7,110 nucleotides of DNA from an uncultured Shinella sp. (GTDB lineage Bacteria > Pseudomonadota > Alphaproteobacteria > Rhizobiales > Rhizobiaceae), in the NCBI GenBank assembly GCA_946481465.1, contig CAMLOC010000179.1, positions 1 to 7,110 of the forward strand, written 5' to 3'. Numbering within the stretch: the first letter of the stretch is position 1; every line of letters begins with the position of its first letter. Below, in pieces: positions 1-6,162 of this stretch. The notes under the pieces are model-generated. The model was not told the origin of the DNA. It ran no database searches and worked only from the letters and a program-made list of their open reading frames with translations. A program made the position numbers and the translations under genes.

Positions 1-138
1 CCGGCACCTTCTCCCCGTGAACGGGGAGAAGGGATTTGCGGCACGGTCGCGGCCCATGCGGGCGCTCGGCACAACAGCGCCACATCCTCCTTCTCCCCGC
101 TTGCGGGGAGAAGGTGCCGGCAGGCGGATGAGGGGCGG
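1..138. repeat. Palindromic intergenic element (RIME-like), left part outside window
   Basis: Seen directly: a 17-bp perfect inverted repeat (1-17 against 104-120) encloses two strong hairpins and one weaker one. Hairpin A pairs 7-18 with 21-32 (12 bp). Hairpin B pairs 89-100 with 103-114 (12 bp). A and B share the arm CCTTCTCCCCG. A 6-bp hairpin (61-66 with 76-81) lies between them. The tail GGCAGGCGGATGAGGGG (119-135) resembles the flank often seen beside such hairpins in Rhizobiales. The nested, modular layout fits the rhizobial intergenic mosaic elements (RIME) or a related palindromic family; this family assignment is from memory and not from a search. The window opens inside the outer arm, so the element probably continues upstream. 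It lies directly before a permease gene, where its RNA could act as a 3' stabiliser or partial terminator for the preceding gene. Confidence 0.8.
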
Positions 139-178
139 CCGGGAACGAAACCCCGTCGTTGCACCCTGCCCCGCGCCC

Positions 179-183
179 AGGAG
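179..183 (+). promoter_or_regulatory. Ribosome binding site of the first permease gene
   Basis: AGGAG sits 8 bases before the ATG at 192. It decides the start in favour of ATG 192 over an in-frame TTG at 159, which would add 11 residues (rich in Pro, Arg and Ala) ahead of a normal first membrane helix. Confidence 0.7.
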
Positions 184-191
184 CCCGCCCG

Positions 192-1190
192 ATGATCCGC
201 TACATCCTCTGGCGCATCGCCGTCATGGTCCCGACGCTGGCGCTGATCTCGGTGCTGGTCTTCACCATCATCGAACTGCCGCCGGGCGACTATTTCGAGA
301 GCTACATCTCGGAACTGCGCGCCATGGGCGAGGCGACCGACATGGCCGAGATCGAGGAGCTGCGCGAGCGCTACGGCTTCGACAAGCCGCCGGCGCTGCG
401 CTATGTCTACTGGGTCGGCGGCATGCTGACCGGCGATTTCGGCTATTCCTTCGAATACCGCCTGCCCGTCTCCGAAGTGGTGGGCGACCGGCTCTGGCTG
501 ACGGTGCTGGTCTCCTTCGCGACGATCGTCTTCACCTGGCTCATCGCCTTCCCGATCGGCATCTATTCCGCCACCCACCAGTATAGCTGGGGCGACTACG
601 GCCTGACGCTCGCCGGCCTCATCGGCATCGCCGTGCCCAATTTCATGCTGGCGCTGGTCGTCATGTATTTCGCCAATATCTGGTTCGGCGTCTCGATCGG
701 CGGCCTGATGGACCGCCAGTTCCTCGGCGCGCCGATGAGCTGGGAGAAATTCCGCTCCATCCTCTCCCATGTCTGGATCCCGGTCATCATCATCGGCACG
801 GCGGGCACGGCGGCGATGGTGCGGCGCCTGCGCGCCAACCTGCTCGACGAGCTCAACAAGCAATATGTCGTGACCGCAAGGTCCAAGGGCCTGCATCCGA
901 TGCGCGTCCTCACCAAGTATCCGCTGCGCATGTCCCTCAACTTCTTCATCTCCGACATCGGCTCCATCCTGCCCTCGATCATCTCGGGCGCGGAGGTGAC
1001 CGCCATCGTGCTGTCGCTGGAGACGACCGGCCCCATGCTGATCAAGGCCCTGCAGACGCAGGACATGTATCTCGCCGGCTCCTTCCTGATGTTCCTCGCC
1101 TTCCTCACCGTCATCGGCGTGCTGGTCTCCGATATCGCGCTCGCCATCCTCGATCCGCGCATCCGGCTCGGCGGAGGAAGCCGCAAGTGA
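192..1190 (+). CDS. Peptide/nickel-type ABC importer permease, OppB/DppB/YejB-like
   Basis: A 332-residue inner-membrane permease of the binding-protein-dependent transport family (BPD_transp_1). It would form half of the translocation channel of an Opp/Dpp-type importer. The N-terminus MIRYILWRIAVMVPTLALI is typical of the OppB side: a short Arg-containing start runs into helix 1 (about residues 9-30). A periplasmic segment with the family's E-x-x-R-x-x-Y-G-F-D-K-P pattern follows, then helices near 101-125, 137-160 and 192-215, and two more in the C-terminal third. The EAA loop that contacts the ATPase lies near 219-238 (Q-Y-V-V-T-A-R-S-K-G). The protein ends in D-P-R-I-R, as family members often do. 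Length is normal. The stop overlaps the start of the second permease by 4 bases, so the two are translationally coupled. The substrate could be a peptide, opine, sugar-peptide or nickel; the sequence does not decide. Confidence 0.93.
   Translation: MIRYILWRIAVMVPTLALISVLVFTIIELPPGDYFESYISELRAMGEATDMAEIEELRERYGFDKPPALRYVYWVGGMLTGDFGYSFEYRLPVSEVVGDRLWLTVLVSFATIVFTWLIAFPIGIYSATHQYSWGDYGLTLAGLIGIAVPNFMLALVVMYFANIWFGVSIGGLMDRQFLGAPMSWEKFRSILSHVWIPVIIIGTAGTAAMVRRLRANLLDELNKQYVVTARSKGLHPMRVLTKYPLRMSLNFFISDIGSILPSIISGAEVTAIVLSLETTGPMLIKALQTQDMYLAGSFLMFLAFLTVIGVLVSDIALAILDPRIRLGGGSRK
1173..1180 (+). promoter_or_regulatory. Ribosome binding site supporting the GTG start at 1187
   Basis: GGAGGAAG lies 6 bases before GTG 1187, inside the last codons of the upstream permease. 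This strong site, together with the GTGA overlap of start and stop, fixes the start of the second permease. Confidence 0.7.
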
Positions 1191-2362
1191 AGACGCCCCT
1201 TCCCGAATCCGGCGCCCCGCTCGGCCATTTCGTCTCCGACAAGCCGTTCGATCCCTATGCCGCCGAGCACAAGACGGAGGAGCTGAAGGCGGTCGCGCAG
1301 GCCTCGCAGTTCCAGCTGATGTGGTGGCAGTTCCGCCGCCACCGGATGGCGCTCGTCTCCGGCATCTTCCTCCTCGCCGTCTACCTGATGATCGCGATCA
1401 GCGAGTTCCTGGCGCCCTACAACCTGCACAGCCGCAACATCGACTTCATCTATTCGCCGCCGCAGACCCTGCGTTTCATGCATGAGGGCGAGTTCCTCGG
1501 CCCCTTCGTCTACGGCCAGAAGATGACGCTCGACATGGACACGCTGAGGCGGGTCTATGCGGACGACAGGACCGACGTGCAGAAGCTGCGCTTCTTCTGC
1601 AGCGGCGACCCCTATAAATTCTGGGGCCTGTTTTCCGCCGACGTGCACCTCGTCTGCCCGGCGAAGGACGGCCAGTTCTTCTTCCTCGGCACGGACCGGC
1701 TGGGGCGCGACATGCTTTCGCGCATCCTCTACGGCGCGCGCATCTCGCTCACCATCGGCGCACTCGGCGTCGCCATGAGCTTCGTGCTCGGCATCGTCAT
1801 CGGCGGGCTTGCCGGCTATCACGGCGGTGTTTTCGACCTCATCGTGCAGCGCGTCATCGAGGTCTTGCAGTCGATCCCGAGCATTCCCCTGTGGATGGCG
1901 CTCGCCGCGATCATCCCCGTCACCTGGAGCCCGATCCTCGTCTATGTCGGCATCACGATCATCCTCGGCATGCTCGACTGGACGGGACTGGCGCGTGCCG
2001 TTCGCTCGAAACTGCTTGCCTTGCGCGAGGAAGATTATGTATTGGCGGCACAGGTCATGGGCGCGGGCAGCGCCCGCATCATCCGCCGCCATCTCATACC
2101 CGGCTTCATGTCCCACCTGATCGCCAGCGCGACGCTGACCATCCCGGGCATGATCCTCGGGGAGACGGCATTGAGTTTCCTCGGGCTGGGCCTGCGCCCG
2201 CCCATCACCAGCTGGGGCATCCTGCTGACGGAAGCCCGCAGCATCAACATTATCGCTCTCTATCCGTGGCTGCTCTTTCCGGTGGTACCCGTCGTTCTGG
2301 TCATTCTGGCTTTCAACTTCCTTGGCGATGGACTGCGCGATGCGGCTGACCCCTACAAGTGA
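1187..2362 (+). CDS. Peptide/nickel-type ABC importer permease, OppC/DppC/YejE-like
   Basis: A 391-residue inner-membrane permease, partner of the preceding gene. About 50 cytoplasmic residues precede helix 1 (about 54-76). A long periplasmic insert of roughly 90 residues (about 78-165) follows, and then the OppC signature F-L-G-T-D-R-L-G-R-D-M-L-S-R (from residue 166). The remaining helices include one near 188-210. The EAA loop reads V-R-S-K-L-L-A-L-R-E-E-D-Y-V-L-A-A-Q-V-M-G, and the end carries G-D-G-L-R-D-A-x-D-P, typical of OppC. It is longer than a usual OppC (about 300 residues) because of the N-terminal tail and the insert, features shared with YejE-like members. The insert has two cysteines, C138 and C157, which could form a disulfide. 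It starts at GTG with a strong Shine-Dalgarno site. No ATPase gene follows; a glycosyltransferase gene overlaps its 3' end. Confidence 0.93.
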   Translation: MKTPLPESGAPLGHFVSDKPFDPYAAEHKTEELKAVAQASQFQLMWWQFRRHRMALVSGIFLLAVYLMIAISEFLAPYNLHSRNIDFIYSPPQTLRFMHEGEFLGPFVYGQKMTLDMDTLRRVYADDRTDVQKLRFFCSGDPYKFWGLFSADVHLVCPAKDGQFFFLGTDRLGRDMLSRILYGARISLTIGALGVAMSFVLGIVIGGLAGYHGGVFDLIVQRVIEVLQSIPSIPLWMALAAIIPVTWSPILVYVGITIILGMLDWTGLARAVRSKLLALREEDYVLAAQVMGAGSARIIRRHLIPGFMSHLIASATLTIPGMILGETALSFLGLGLRPPITSWGILLTEARSINIIALYPWLLFPVVPVVLVILAFNFLGDGLRDAADPYK

Positions 2363-3638
2363 AATCGGGATTACGAATGCAGAAGATTTGCCCCTCCTCG
2401 ACGGCGGGCCCGGCGGATATCGCGAGGTCTTGCCCGTGAGCCGCAGTTTCGAGCACGCCCGCATCCTCATGTACAGCCACGACACGTTCGGCCTCGGGCA
2501 CCTCCGCCGCTGCCGCACGATCGCCCATGCGCTGGTGGAGGAATATCGCGGCCTCAACGTCCTGATCATATCGGGCGCGACGATCGCCGGCGCCTTCGAT
2601 TATCGCGCCCGCGTCGATTTCGTGAAGATCCCCAGCGTCATCAAGCTGCGCAACGGCGAATACACCTCGCTGGAGCGCCATATCGACCTGGAAGACACGC
2701 TGACCATGCGCCGGTCGATCATCCGCCACACGGCCGAGACGTTCAATCCCGACATCTTCATCATCGACAAGGAGCCGATGGGCCTTTCCGGCGAGGTGGA
2801 GGAGACGCTCGCCTACCTGAAGGGCCGCGGCACGCGGCTGATCCTCGGCCTGCGCGAGGTCATGGACGCGCCGCACCTGCTCGACGCGGAGTGGAAGCGC
2901 AAGGACGTCATGCACAAGATCGCGCGGTTCTACGACGACATCTGGGTCTACGGCCCGCCGGACTTCTACGATCCGCTGGTCGGCCTCGACGTGCCGAAGG
3001 GCGTGCGCGACAAGCTGAACTTCGTCGGCTTCCTGCAGCGCAACGCCCTGCAGACCGACCGCGTGCAGCATCAGCCGTCGGGTGACTACATCCTGGTGAC
3101 GACCGGCGGCGGCGGCGACGGGGCGGAACTGGTCGAGGACGTGCTGCGCGCCTACCGGCACGATGCCGGCCTCACCCATCGCGCCCTTATCGTGCTCGGC
3201 CCCTACATGCCGCAGGGCGAGCGCACCAAGCTGACGCAGGAGGCCGCGAAAATCCCCTATGTCGAGGTGATCGAGTTCGATTCGCGCATGGAGGACCTCG
3301 TCGCCGGCGCGAAGGCCGTGGTGGCGATGGGCGGCTACAACACCTATTGCGAGATCCTCTCCTTCGACAAGCCGGCGCTCATCGTGCCGCGCGTGCAGCC
3401 GCGCGAGGAACAGCTCATCCGCGCCACCCGCGCGGCCGAACTCGGCCTCGTCGACATGCTGCTGCCGGAGGAATCGGCCGATCCCGCCCGCCTTGCCGCC
3501 GTGCTGAAGGCCCTGCCGGCGCGCCGCCCGCCCTCCAGCGGCAGTCCCGAACTGCGGCTCGAAGGCCTGCGCAACATCGCCGACATCATCGGCAACGAGC
3601 TTTCGGCGCGCGAGCTCATCCCGCCCACCGTCGCCTGA
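2340..3638 (+). CDS. GT28/MurG-like glycosyltransferase (predicted, COG4671-type)
   Basis: About 432 residues from ATG 2340; no signal peptide or membrane helix, so probably cytoplasmic or membrane-peripheral. It has the two-Rossmann GT-B plan. In the N-terminal half, A-R-I-L-M-Y-S-H-D leads into a glycine loop G-L-G-H-L-R-R (51-57), and P-D-I-F-I-I-D-K-E-P-M-G lies near 137-148. The C-terminal half has T-T-G-G-G-G-D-G (254-261), M-G-G-Y-N-T-Y-C-E (330-338) and P-R-E-E-Q (354-358), the layout of the MurG/GT28 nucleotide-sugar binding lobe. It resembles the gene at 4941-6092. Donor and acceptor are unknown. The start is uncertain: TTG 2322, ATG 2328, ATG 2340, TTG 2388 and GTG 2436 are all in frame. 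ATG 2340 overlaps the permease stop; GTG 2436 has GAGG at 2424-2427, 8 bases upstream, and starts just before the first beta strand. Codons from about 2352 to 2390 have unusually low G/C at third positions, which mildly favours a later start. Confidence 0.85.
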   Translation: MRLTPTSEIGITNAEDLPLLDGGPGGYREVLPVSRSFEHARILMYSHDTFGLGHLRRCRTIAHALVEEYRGLNVLIISGATIAGAFDYRARVDFVKIPSVIKLRNGEYTSLERHIDLEDTLTMRRSIIRHTAETFNPDIFIIDKEPMGLSGEVEETLAYLKGRGTRLILGLREVMDAPHLLDAEWKRKDVMHKIARFYDDIWVYGPPDFYDPLVGLDVPKGVRDKLNFVGFLQRNALQTDRVQHQPSGDYILVTTGGGGDGAELVEDVLRAYRHDAGLTHRALIVLGPYMPQGERTKLTQEAAKIPYVEVIEFDSRMEDLVAGAKAVVAMGGYNTYCEILSFDKPALIVPRVQPREEQLIRATRAAELGLVDMLLPEESADPARLAAVLKALPARRPPSSGSPELRLEGLRNIADIIGNELSARELIPPTVA

Positions 3639-3643
3639 AGGAG
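3638..3643 (+). promoter_or_regulatory. Ribosome binding site for the GTG start at 3655
   Basis: AAGGAG overlaps the last base of the preceding stop codon and lies 11 bases before GTG 3655, a slightly long spacing. No ATG lies closer in this frame, and the N-terminus from GTG (L-P-H-K-I-V-V-L-L-K-G-Y-P-R) runs straight into a first beta strand. Confidence 0.6.
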
Positions 3644-3654
3644 CCAGGCCCGCC

Positions 3655-4944
3655 GTGTCGCTGCCCCACAAGATCGTCGTGCTGCTGAAGGGCTATCCGC
3701 GCCTTTCGGAGACCTTCATCGCCCAGGAACTGCTCGGGCTGGAGCGCGCCGGGCTCGACCTCGTGCTCGTTTCGCTGCGCCGCCCGACCGATGCCAAGCG
3801 CCATCCCGTGCACGACGAGATCCGCGCGCCGGTCGTCTACCTGCCGGAATACCTGCACGAGGAGCCGCTGCGCGTGCTGCGTGGCCTTGTGAAGAGTTTT
3901 CGCGCGCCCGGCTTCGGCGTCGCCTTCCGCCAGTTCCTGAAGGACCTGCCGCGCGATCTCAGCCGCAACCGGTTCCGCCGCTTCGGCCAGGCGGCGGTGC
4001 TTGCCGGCGAATTTCCCGAGGCCGGCGGCTGGCTGCACGCCCATTTCATCCACACCCCGGCCTCCGTCGCCAACTATGCCAGCCGCATGCTCGCCTTGCC
4101 CTTCTCGGTCTCGGCCCATGCCAAGGACATCTGGACCTCGCAGGACTGGGAACTCGCCGACAAGCTTTCGACCGCCGACTGGGCGGTGACCTGCACGAAA
4201 TCCGGCCACGCCCACCTGCAAACCCTCGCCGGCCCGAACCGCGACCGGGTGCACCTGAGCTATCACGGCCTCGACCTCGACCGCTTTCCGCCGGTGGAGG
4301 CCGGAGCGCACCCCCCTCTGGCCTGCGACTGCGGCGAGACGGCATCCCCCCGCCCGCCCCGCGACGGCTCCGACCCGGAAGATCCCGTCACCGTCATCAG
4401 CGTCGGGCGCGCGGTGCCGAAGAAGGGCTACGACGTGCTGCTGAAGGCGCTCGCCCGGCTTCCGGCCGATCTTCACTGGCGCTTCGTCCATGCCGGCGAC
4501 GGCGGGGAACGGGGAAAGCTGCAAAAACTCGCCGAAGACCTCGGCATCGCGCAAAAAATCGCCTGGCTCGGCGCGGTCGACCAGAAGGACGTGCTCGCCG
4601 CCTATCGCCGTTCCGATATCTTCGCGCTGGCCTGCCGCATCACGCCGGACGGCGACCGCGACGGGCTGCCGAACGTGCTGGTGGAGGCGGCAAGCCAGCG
4701 GCTCGCCTGCGTGGCGACCGACATTTCCGGCATTCCCGAGCTTTTCGAGACCGGGGAGAACGGCCTGCTGGTGCCCTCCGAGGACGTGGAGGCGTTTTCC
4801 GGCGCGCTTGAACGGGCGATCCGCGATCCCGCCCTTCGCCACCGCCTCGGCGCGGCCGCCGAGGCCAAGGTGCGCGGCAGCTTCGACCACCACACCAGCA
4901 TCGCGCAGCTGAAGGCGCTGTTCGAAGCCGGGGCCCGCCGATGA
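3655..4944 (+). CDS. Glycosyltransferase family 4 (GT-B, WcaL/colanic-acid-type)
   Basis: A 429-residue predicted retaining glycosyltransferase without signal peptide. The N-terminal lobe starts K-I-V-V-L-L-K-G-Y-P-R-L-S-E-T-F-I, a pattern of polysaccharide GT4 enzymes. W-L-H-A-H-F-I-H-T (126-134) and S-A-H-A-K-D-I-W (153-160) follow, then Y-H-G-L-D-L-D-R-F (203-211). The C-terminal GT4 domain begins at V-I-S-V-G-R-A-V-P-K-K-G-Y-D (247-260). It contains D-G-D-R-D-G-L-P-N-V-L-V-E-A (332-345), the counterpart of the E-x7-E motif with Asp336 at the first position and Glu344 at the second. Between the lobes, residues about 217-243 form an unusual stretch rich in Pro, Cys, Asp and Glu, probably a surface linker. 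The gene lies 16 bases after one GT28-like gene and overlaps the next by 4 bases, so it probably acts on the same glycan. Sugar specificity cannot be inferred. Confidence 0.92.
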   Translation: MSLPHKIVVLLKGYPRLSETFIAQELLGLERAGLDLVLVSLRRPTDAKRHPVHDEIRAPVVYLPEYLHEEPLRVLRGLVKSFRAPGFGVAFRQFLKDLPRDLSRNRFRRFGQAAVLAGEFPEAGGWLHAHFIHTPASVANYASRMLALPFSVSAHAKDIWTSQDWELADKLSTADWAVTCTKSGHAHLQTLAGPNRDRVHLSYHGLDLDRFPPVEAGAHPPLACDCGETASPRPPRDGSDPEDPVTVISVGRAVPKKGYDVLLKALARLPADLHWRFVHAGDGGERGKLQKLAEDLGIAQKIAWLGAVDQKDVLAAYRRSDIFALACRITPDGDRDGLPNVLVEAASQRLACVATDISGIPELFETGENGLLVPSEDVEAFSGALERAIRDPALRHRLGAAAEAKVRGSFDHHTSIAQLKALFEAGARR

Positions 4945-6092
4945 GCGGCCCGCGCGTCCTCTTCTATGTCCAGCACCTGCTCGGCATCGGCCATCTCGCC
5001 CGCGCCAGCCGCATCGTGCGCGCGCTCGTCGACGACGGCTTTGCCGTCACGCTTCTCACCGGCGGCATGCCGGTCGACGGCTTTCCCGGCCCCGGCATCG
5101 ACCATGTCGCCCTGCCGGCCATCGCGGTCGGCGACGGCGGCTTCTCCGCGCTGGTCGACGCGAACGGCACGGTCATCGACGAGGCCTTCAAGGCGGCGCG
5201 GCGCGACCTGCTGCTCGAAGCCTACCGTGCCGTGCGGCCCGACATCGTCATCGTCGAGGCCTTCCCCTTCGGCCGCCGCCAGGTGCGCTTCGAACTGCTG
5301 CCGCTGATTGCAGCCATCGAGGCGAGCACGCCGCGCCCGCTCCTCCTGACCTCGCTGCGCGACATCCTGCAGGAGCGCGCCAAGCCGGGCCGCGACGAGG
5401 AGACGATCGACCTCGTGCGCCGTCATTTCGACCGGGTGCTGGTGCACGGCGACCCCGCCTTCGTGCGCCTGGAGGACACCTTCCCGCTGGCGGACGCCAT
5501 TGCCGAACGCGTGGTCTATACCGGCCTCGTCGGCGGCCCTTCGGCAGAACCCGCCGCGGAACGCTACGACATCGTCGTCTCCGCCGGCGGCGGGGCGGTC
5601 GGCGCCGGCCTCGTGGAGACCGCGCTCCAGGCCGCGCAGGACCTCGACGGCGCCTATCGCTGGCTGGTCATCGCCGGCCCGAACATGCCGCAGGCCGATT
5701 TCGAGCGGCTTGCCGGCGGATGCCCGGCCAATGTCGCGCTGGTGCGCTTCCGCACCGATTTCCGCAATCTCCTCGCGGCCGCGCGGCTCTCCGTCTCGCA
5801 GGCCGGCTACAACACGGTCTGCGACGTCCTGCAGGCCGGCTGCGGCGCGGTGCTGGTGCCCTTCGCCTCGGGCGGCGAGAGCGAGCAGACGGCGCGCGCC
5901 GAACGGCTGGAGCGGCTCGGCCGGGCGGTGGTGCTGCGGGAGGATGCGCTTTCCAGAAAGACGATGACGGACGCGATTTCCCGTGCGCTTTCCGCGCAAA
6001 CGGAGAAAAATGTGCCTGTTTTGCAACTGGATGGCGCCAATCGCACCGCGAAAATCCTGAGGGACCTACTAAAACAGCGCGCGACTACCTAG
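4941..6092 (+). CDS. GT28/MurG-like glycosyltransferase, second copy (COG4671-type)
   Basis: A 383-residue predicted cytoplasmic GT-B enzyme. The N-terminus R-V-L-F-Y-V-Q-H-L-L-G-I-G-H-L-A-R (5-21) holds the glycine loop and matches the corresponding stretch of the gene at 2340-3638. P-D-I-V-I-V-E-A-F-P-F-G-R-R (100-113) occupies the place of the other's P-D-I-F-I-I-D-K-E-P-M-G. The C-terminal lobe has S-A-G-G-G-A-V-G-A-G (214-223), S-Q-A-G-Y-N-T (286-292) and P-F-A-S-G-G-E-S-E-Q (307-316), the GT28 nucleotide-sugar binding pattern. It starts at ATG 4941 within an ATGA overlap with the preceding stop; no clear Shine-Dalgarno site is visible, so translation probably depends on coupling to the upstream gene. 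The last 30 or so codons are less GC-rich than the rest. It is a paralogue of the first GT28-like gene but diverged, so it probably has a different donor or acceptor. Confidence 0.9.
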   Translation: MSGPRVLFYVQHLLGIGHLARASRIVRALVDDGFAVTLLTGGMPVDGFPGPGIDHVALPAIAVGDGGFSALVDANGTVIDEAFKAARRDLLLEAYRAVRPDIVIVEAFPFGRRQVRFELLPLIAAIEASTPRPLLLTSLRDILQERAKPGRDEETIDLVRRHFDRVLVHGDPAFVRLEDTFPLADAIAERVVYTGLVGGPSAEPAAERYDIVVSAGGGAVGAGLVETALQAAQDLDGAYRWLVIAGPNMPQADFERLAGGCPANVALVRFRTDFRNLLAAARLSVSQAGYNTVCDVLQAGCGAVLVPFASGGESEQTARAERLERLGRAVVLREDALSRKTMTDAISRALSAQTEKNVPVLQLDGANRTAKILRDLLKQRATT

Positions 6093-6162
6093 CTCTTGCG
6101 GTATTGCCGCCGTCTTATAATCTTCATACGCGACAGCGGCCGTTCACGCACAGAAGCTCTTC
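6093..6162 (+). promoter_or_regulatory. Intergenic gap with possible promoter (TATAAT at 6116-6121)
   Basis: This 70-base gap is the only real break between genes after position 192. It holds a perfect TATAAT at 6116-6121 in otherwise GC-rich DNA. The matching -35 is weak: CTCTTG at 6093-6098 gives a 17-base spacer, and CTTGCG at 6095-6100 gives 15. A 4-bp stem (6098-6101 with 6107-6110) is too small to call a terminator. AGAAG at 6152-6156 is a fair ribosome binding site 6 bases before ATG 6163. The exporter may therefore have its own promoter in addition to read-through. Confidence 0.4.

Noticed and set aside
7..32. Rho-independent terminator at hairpin A
   Set aside because: The stem is strong, but the bases after it (GATTTGCGG) have no adequate T run, and the hairpin belongs to the larger repeat.
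1..120. CRISPR array suggested by repeated hairpin arms
   Set aside because: There are only two arm copies, arranged as inverted hairpins with one spacer-like stretch; no regular repeat-spacer series is present.
17..586. A 189-codon plus-strand frame crossing the repeat and the first permease
   Set aside because: It begins inside the palindromic element and then runs out of frame through the permease; the product is Arg/Pro/His-rich with no ribosome binding site.
596..2569. A 657-codon open frame on the minus strand opposite both permeases
   Set aside because: It is antisense to two well-recognised permeases. Its translation is rich in Arg, Asp, Glu, His and Ala with no domain pattern, as expected from the complement of high-GC3 codons.
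2313..6026. Long minus-strand open frames opposite the glycosyltransferase genes (2313-3671, 3616-4893, 4602-6026)
   Set aside because: They mirror the sense genes, show the same His/Asp/Arg/Gly-rich low-complexity composition and contain no recognisable motif.
6098..6110. Intrinsic terminator after the second GT28-like gene
   Set aside because: The stem is only 4 bp with a 5-base loop and is not followed by a run of T.
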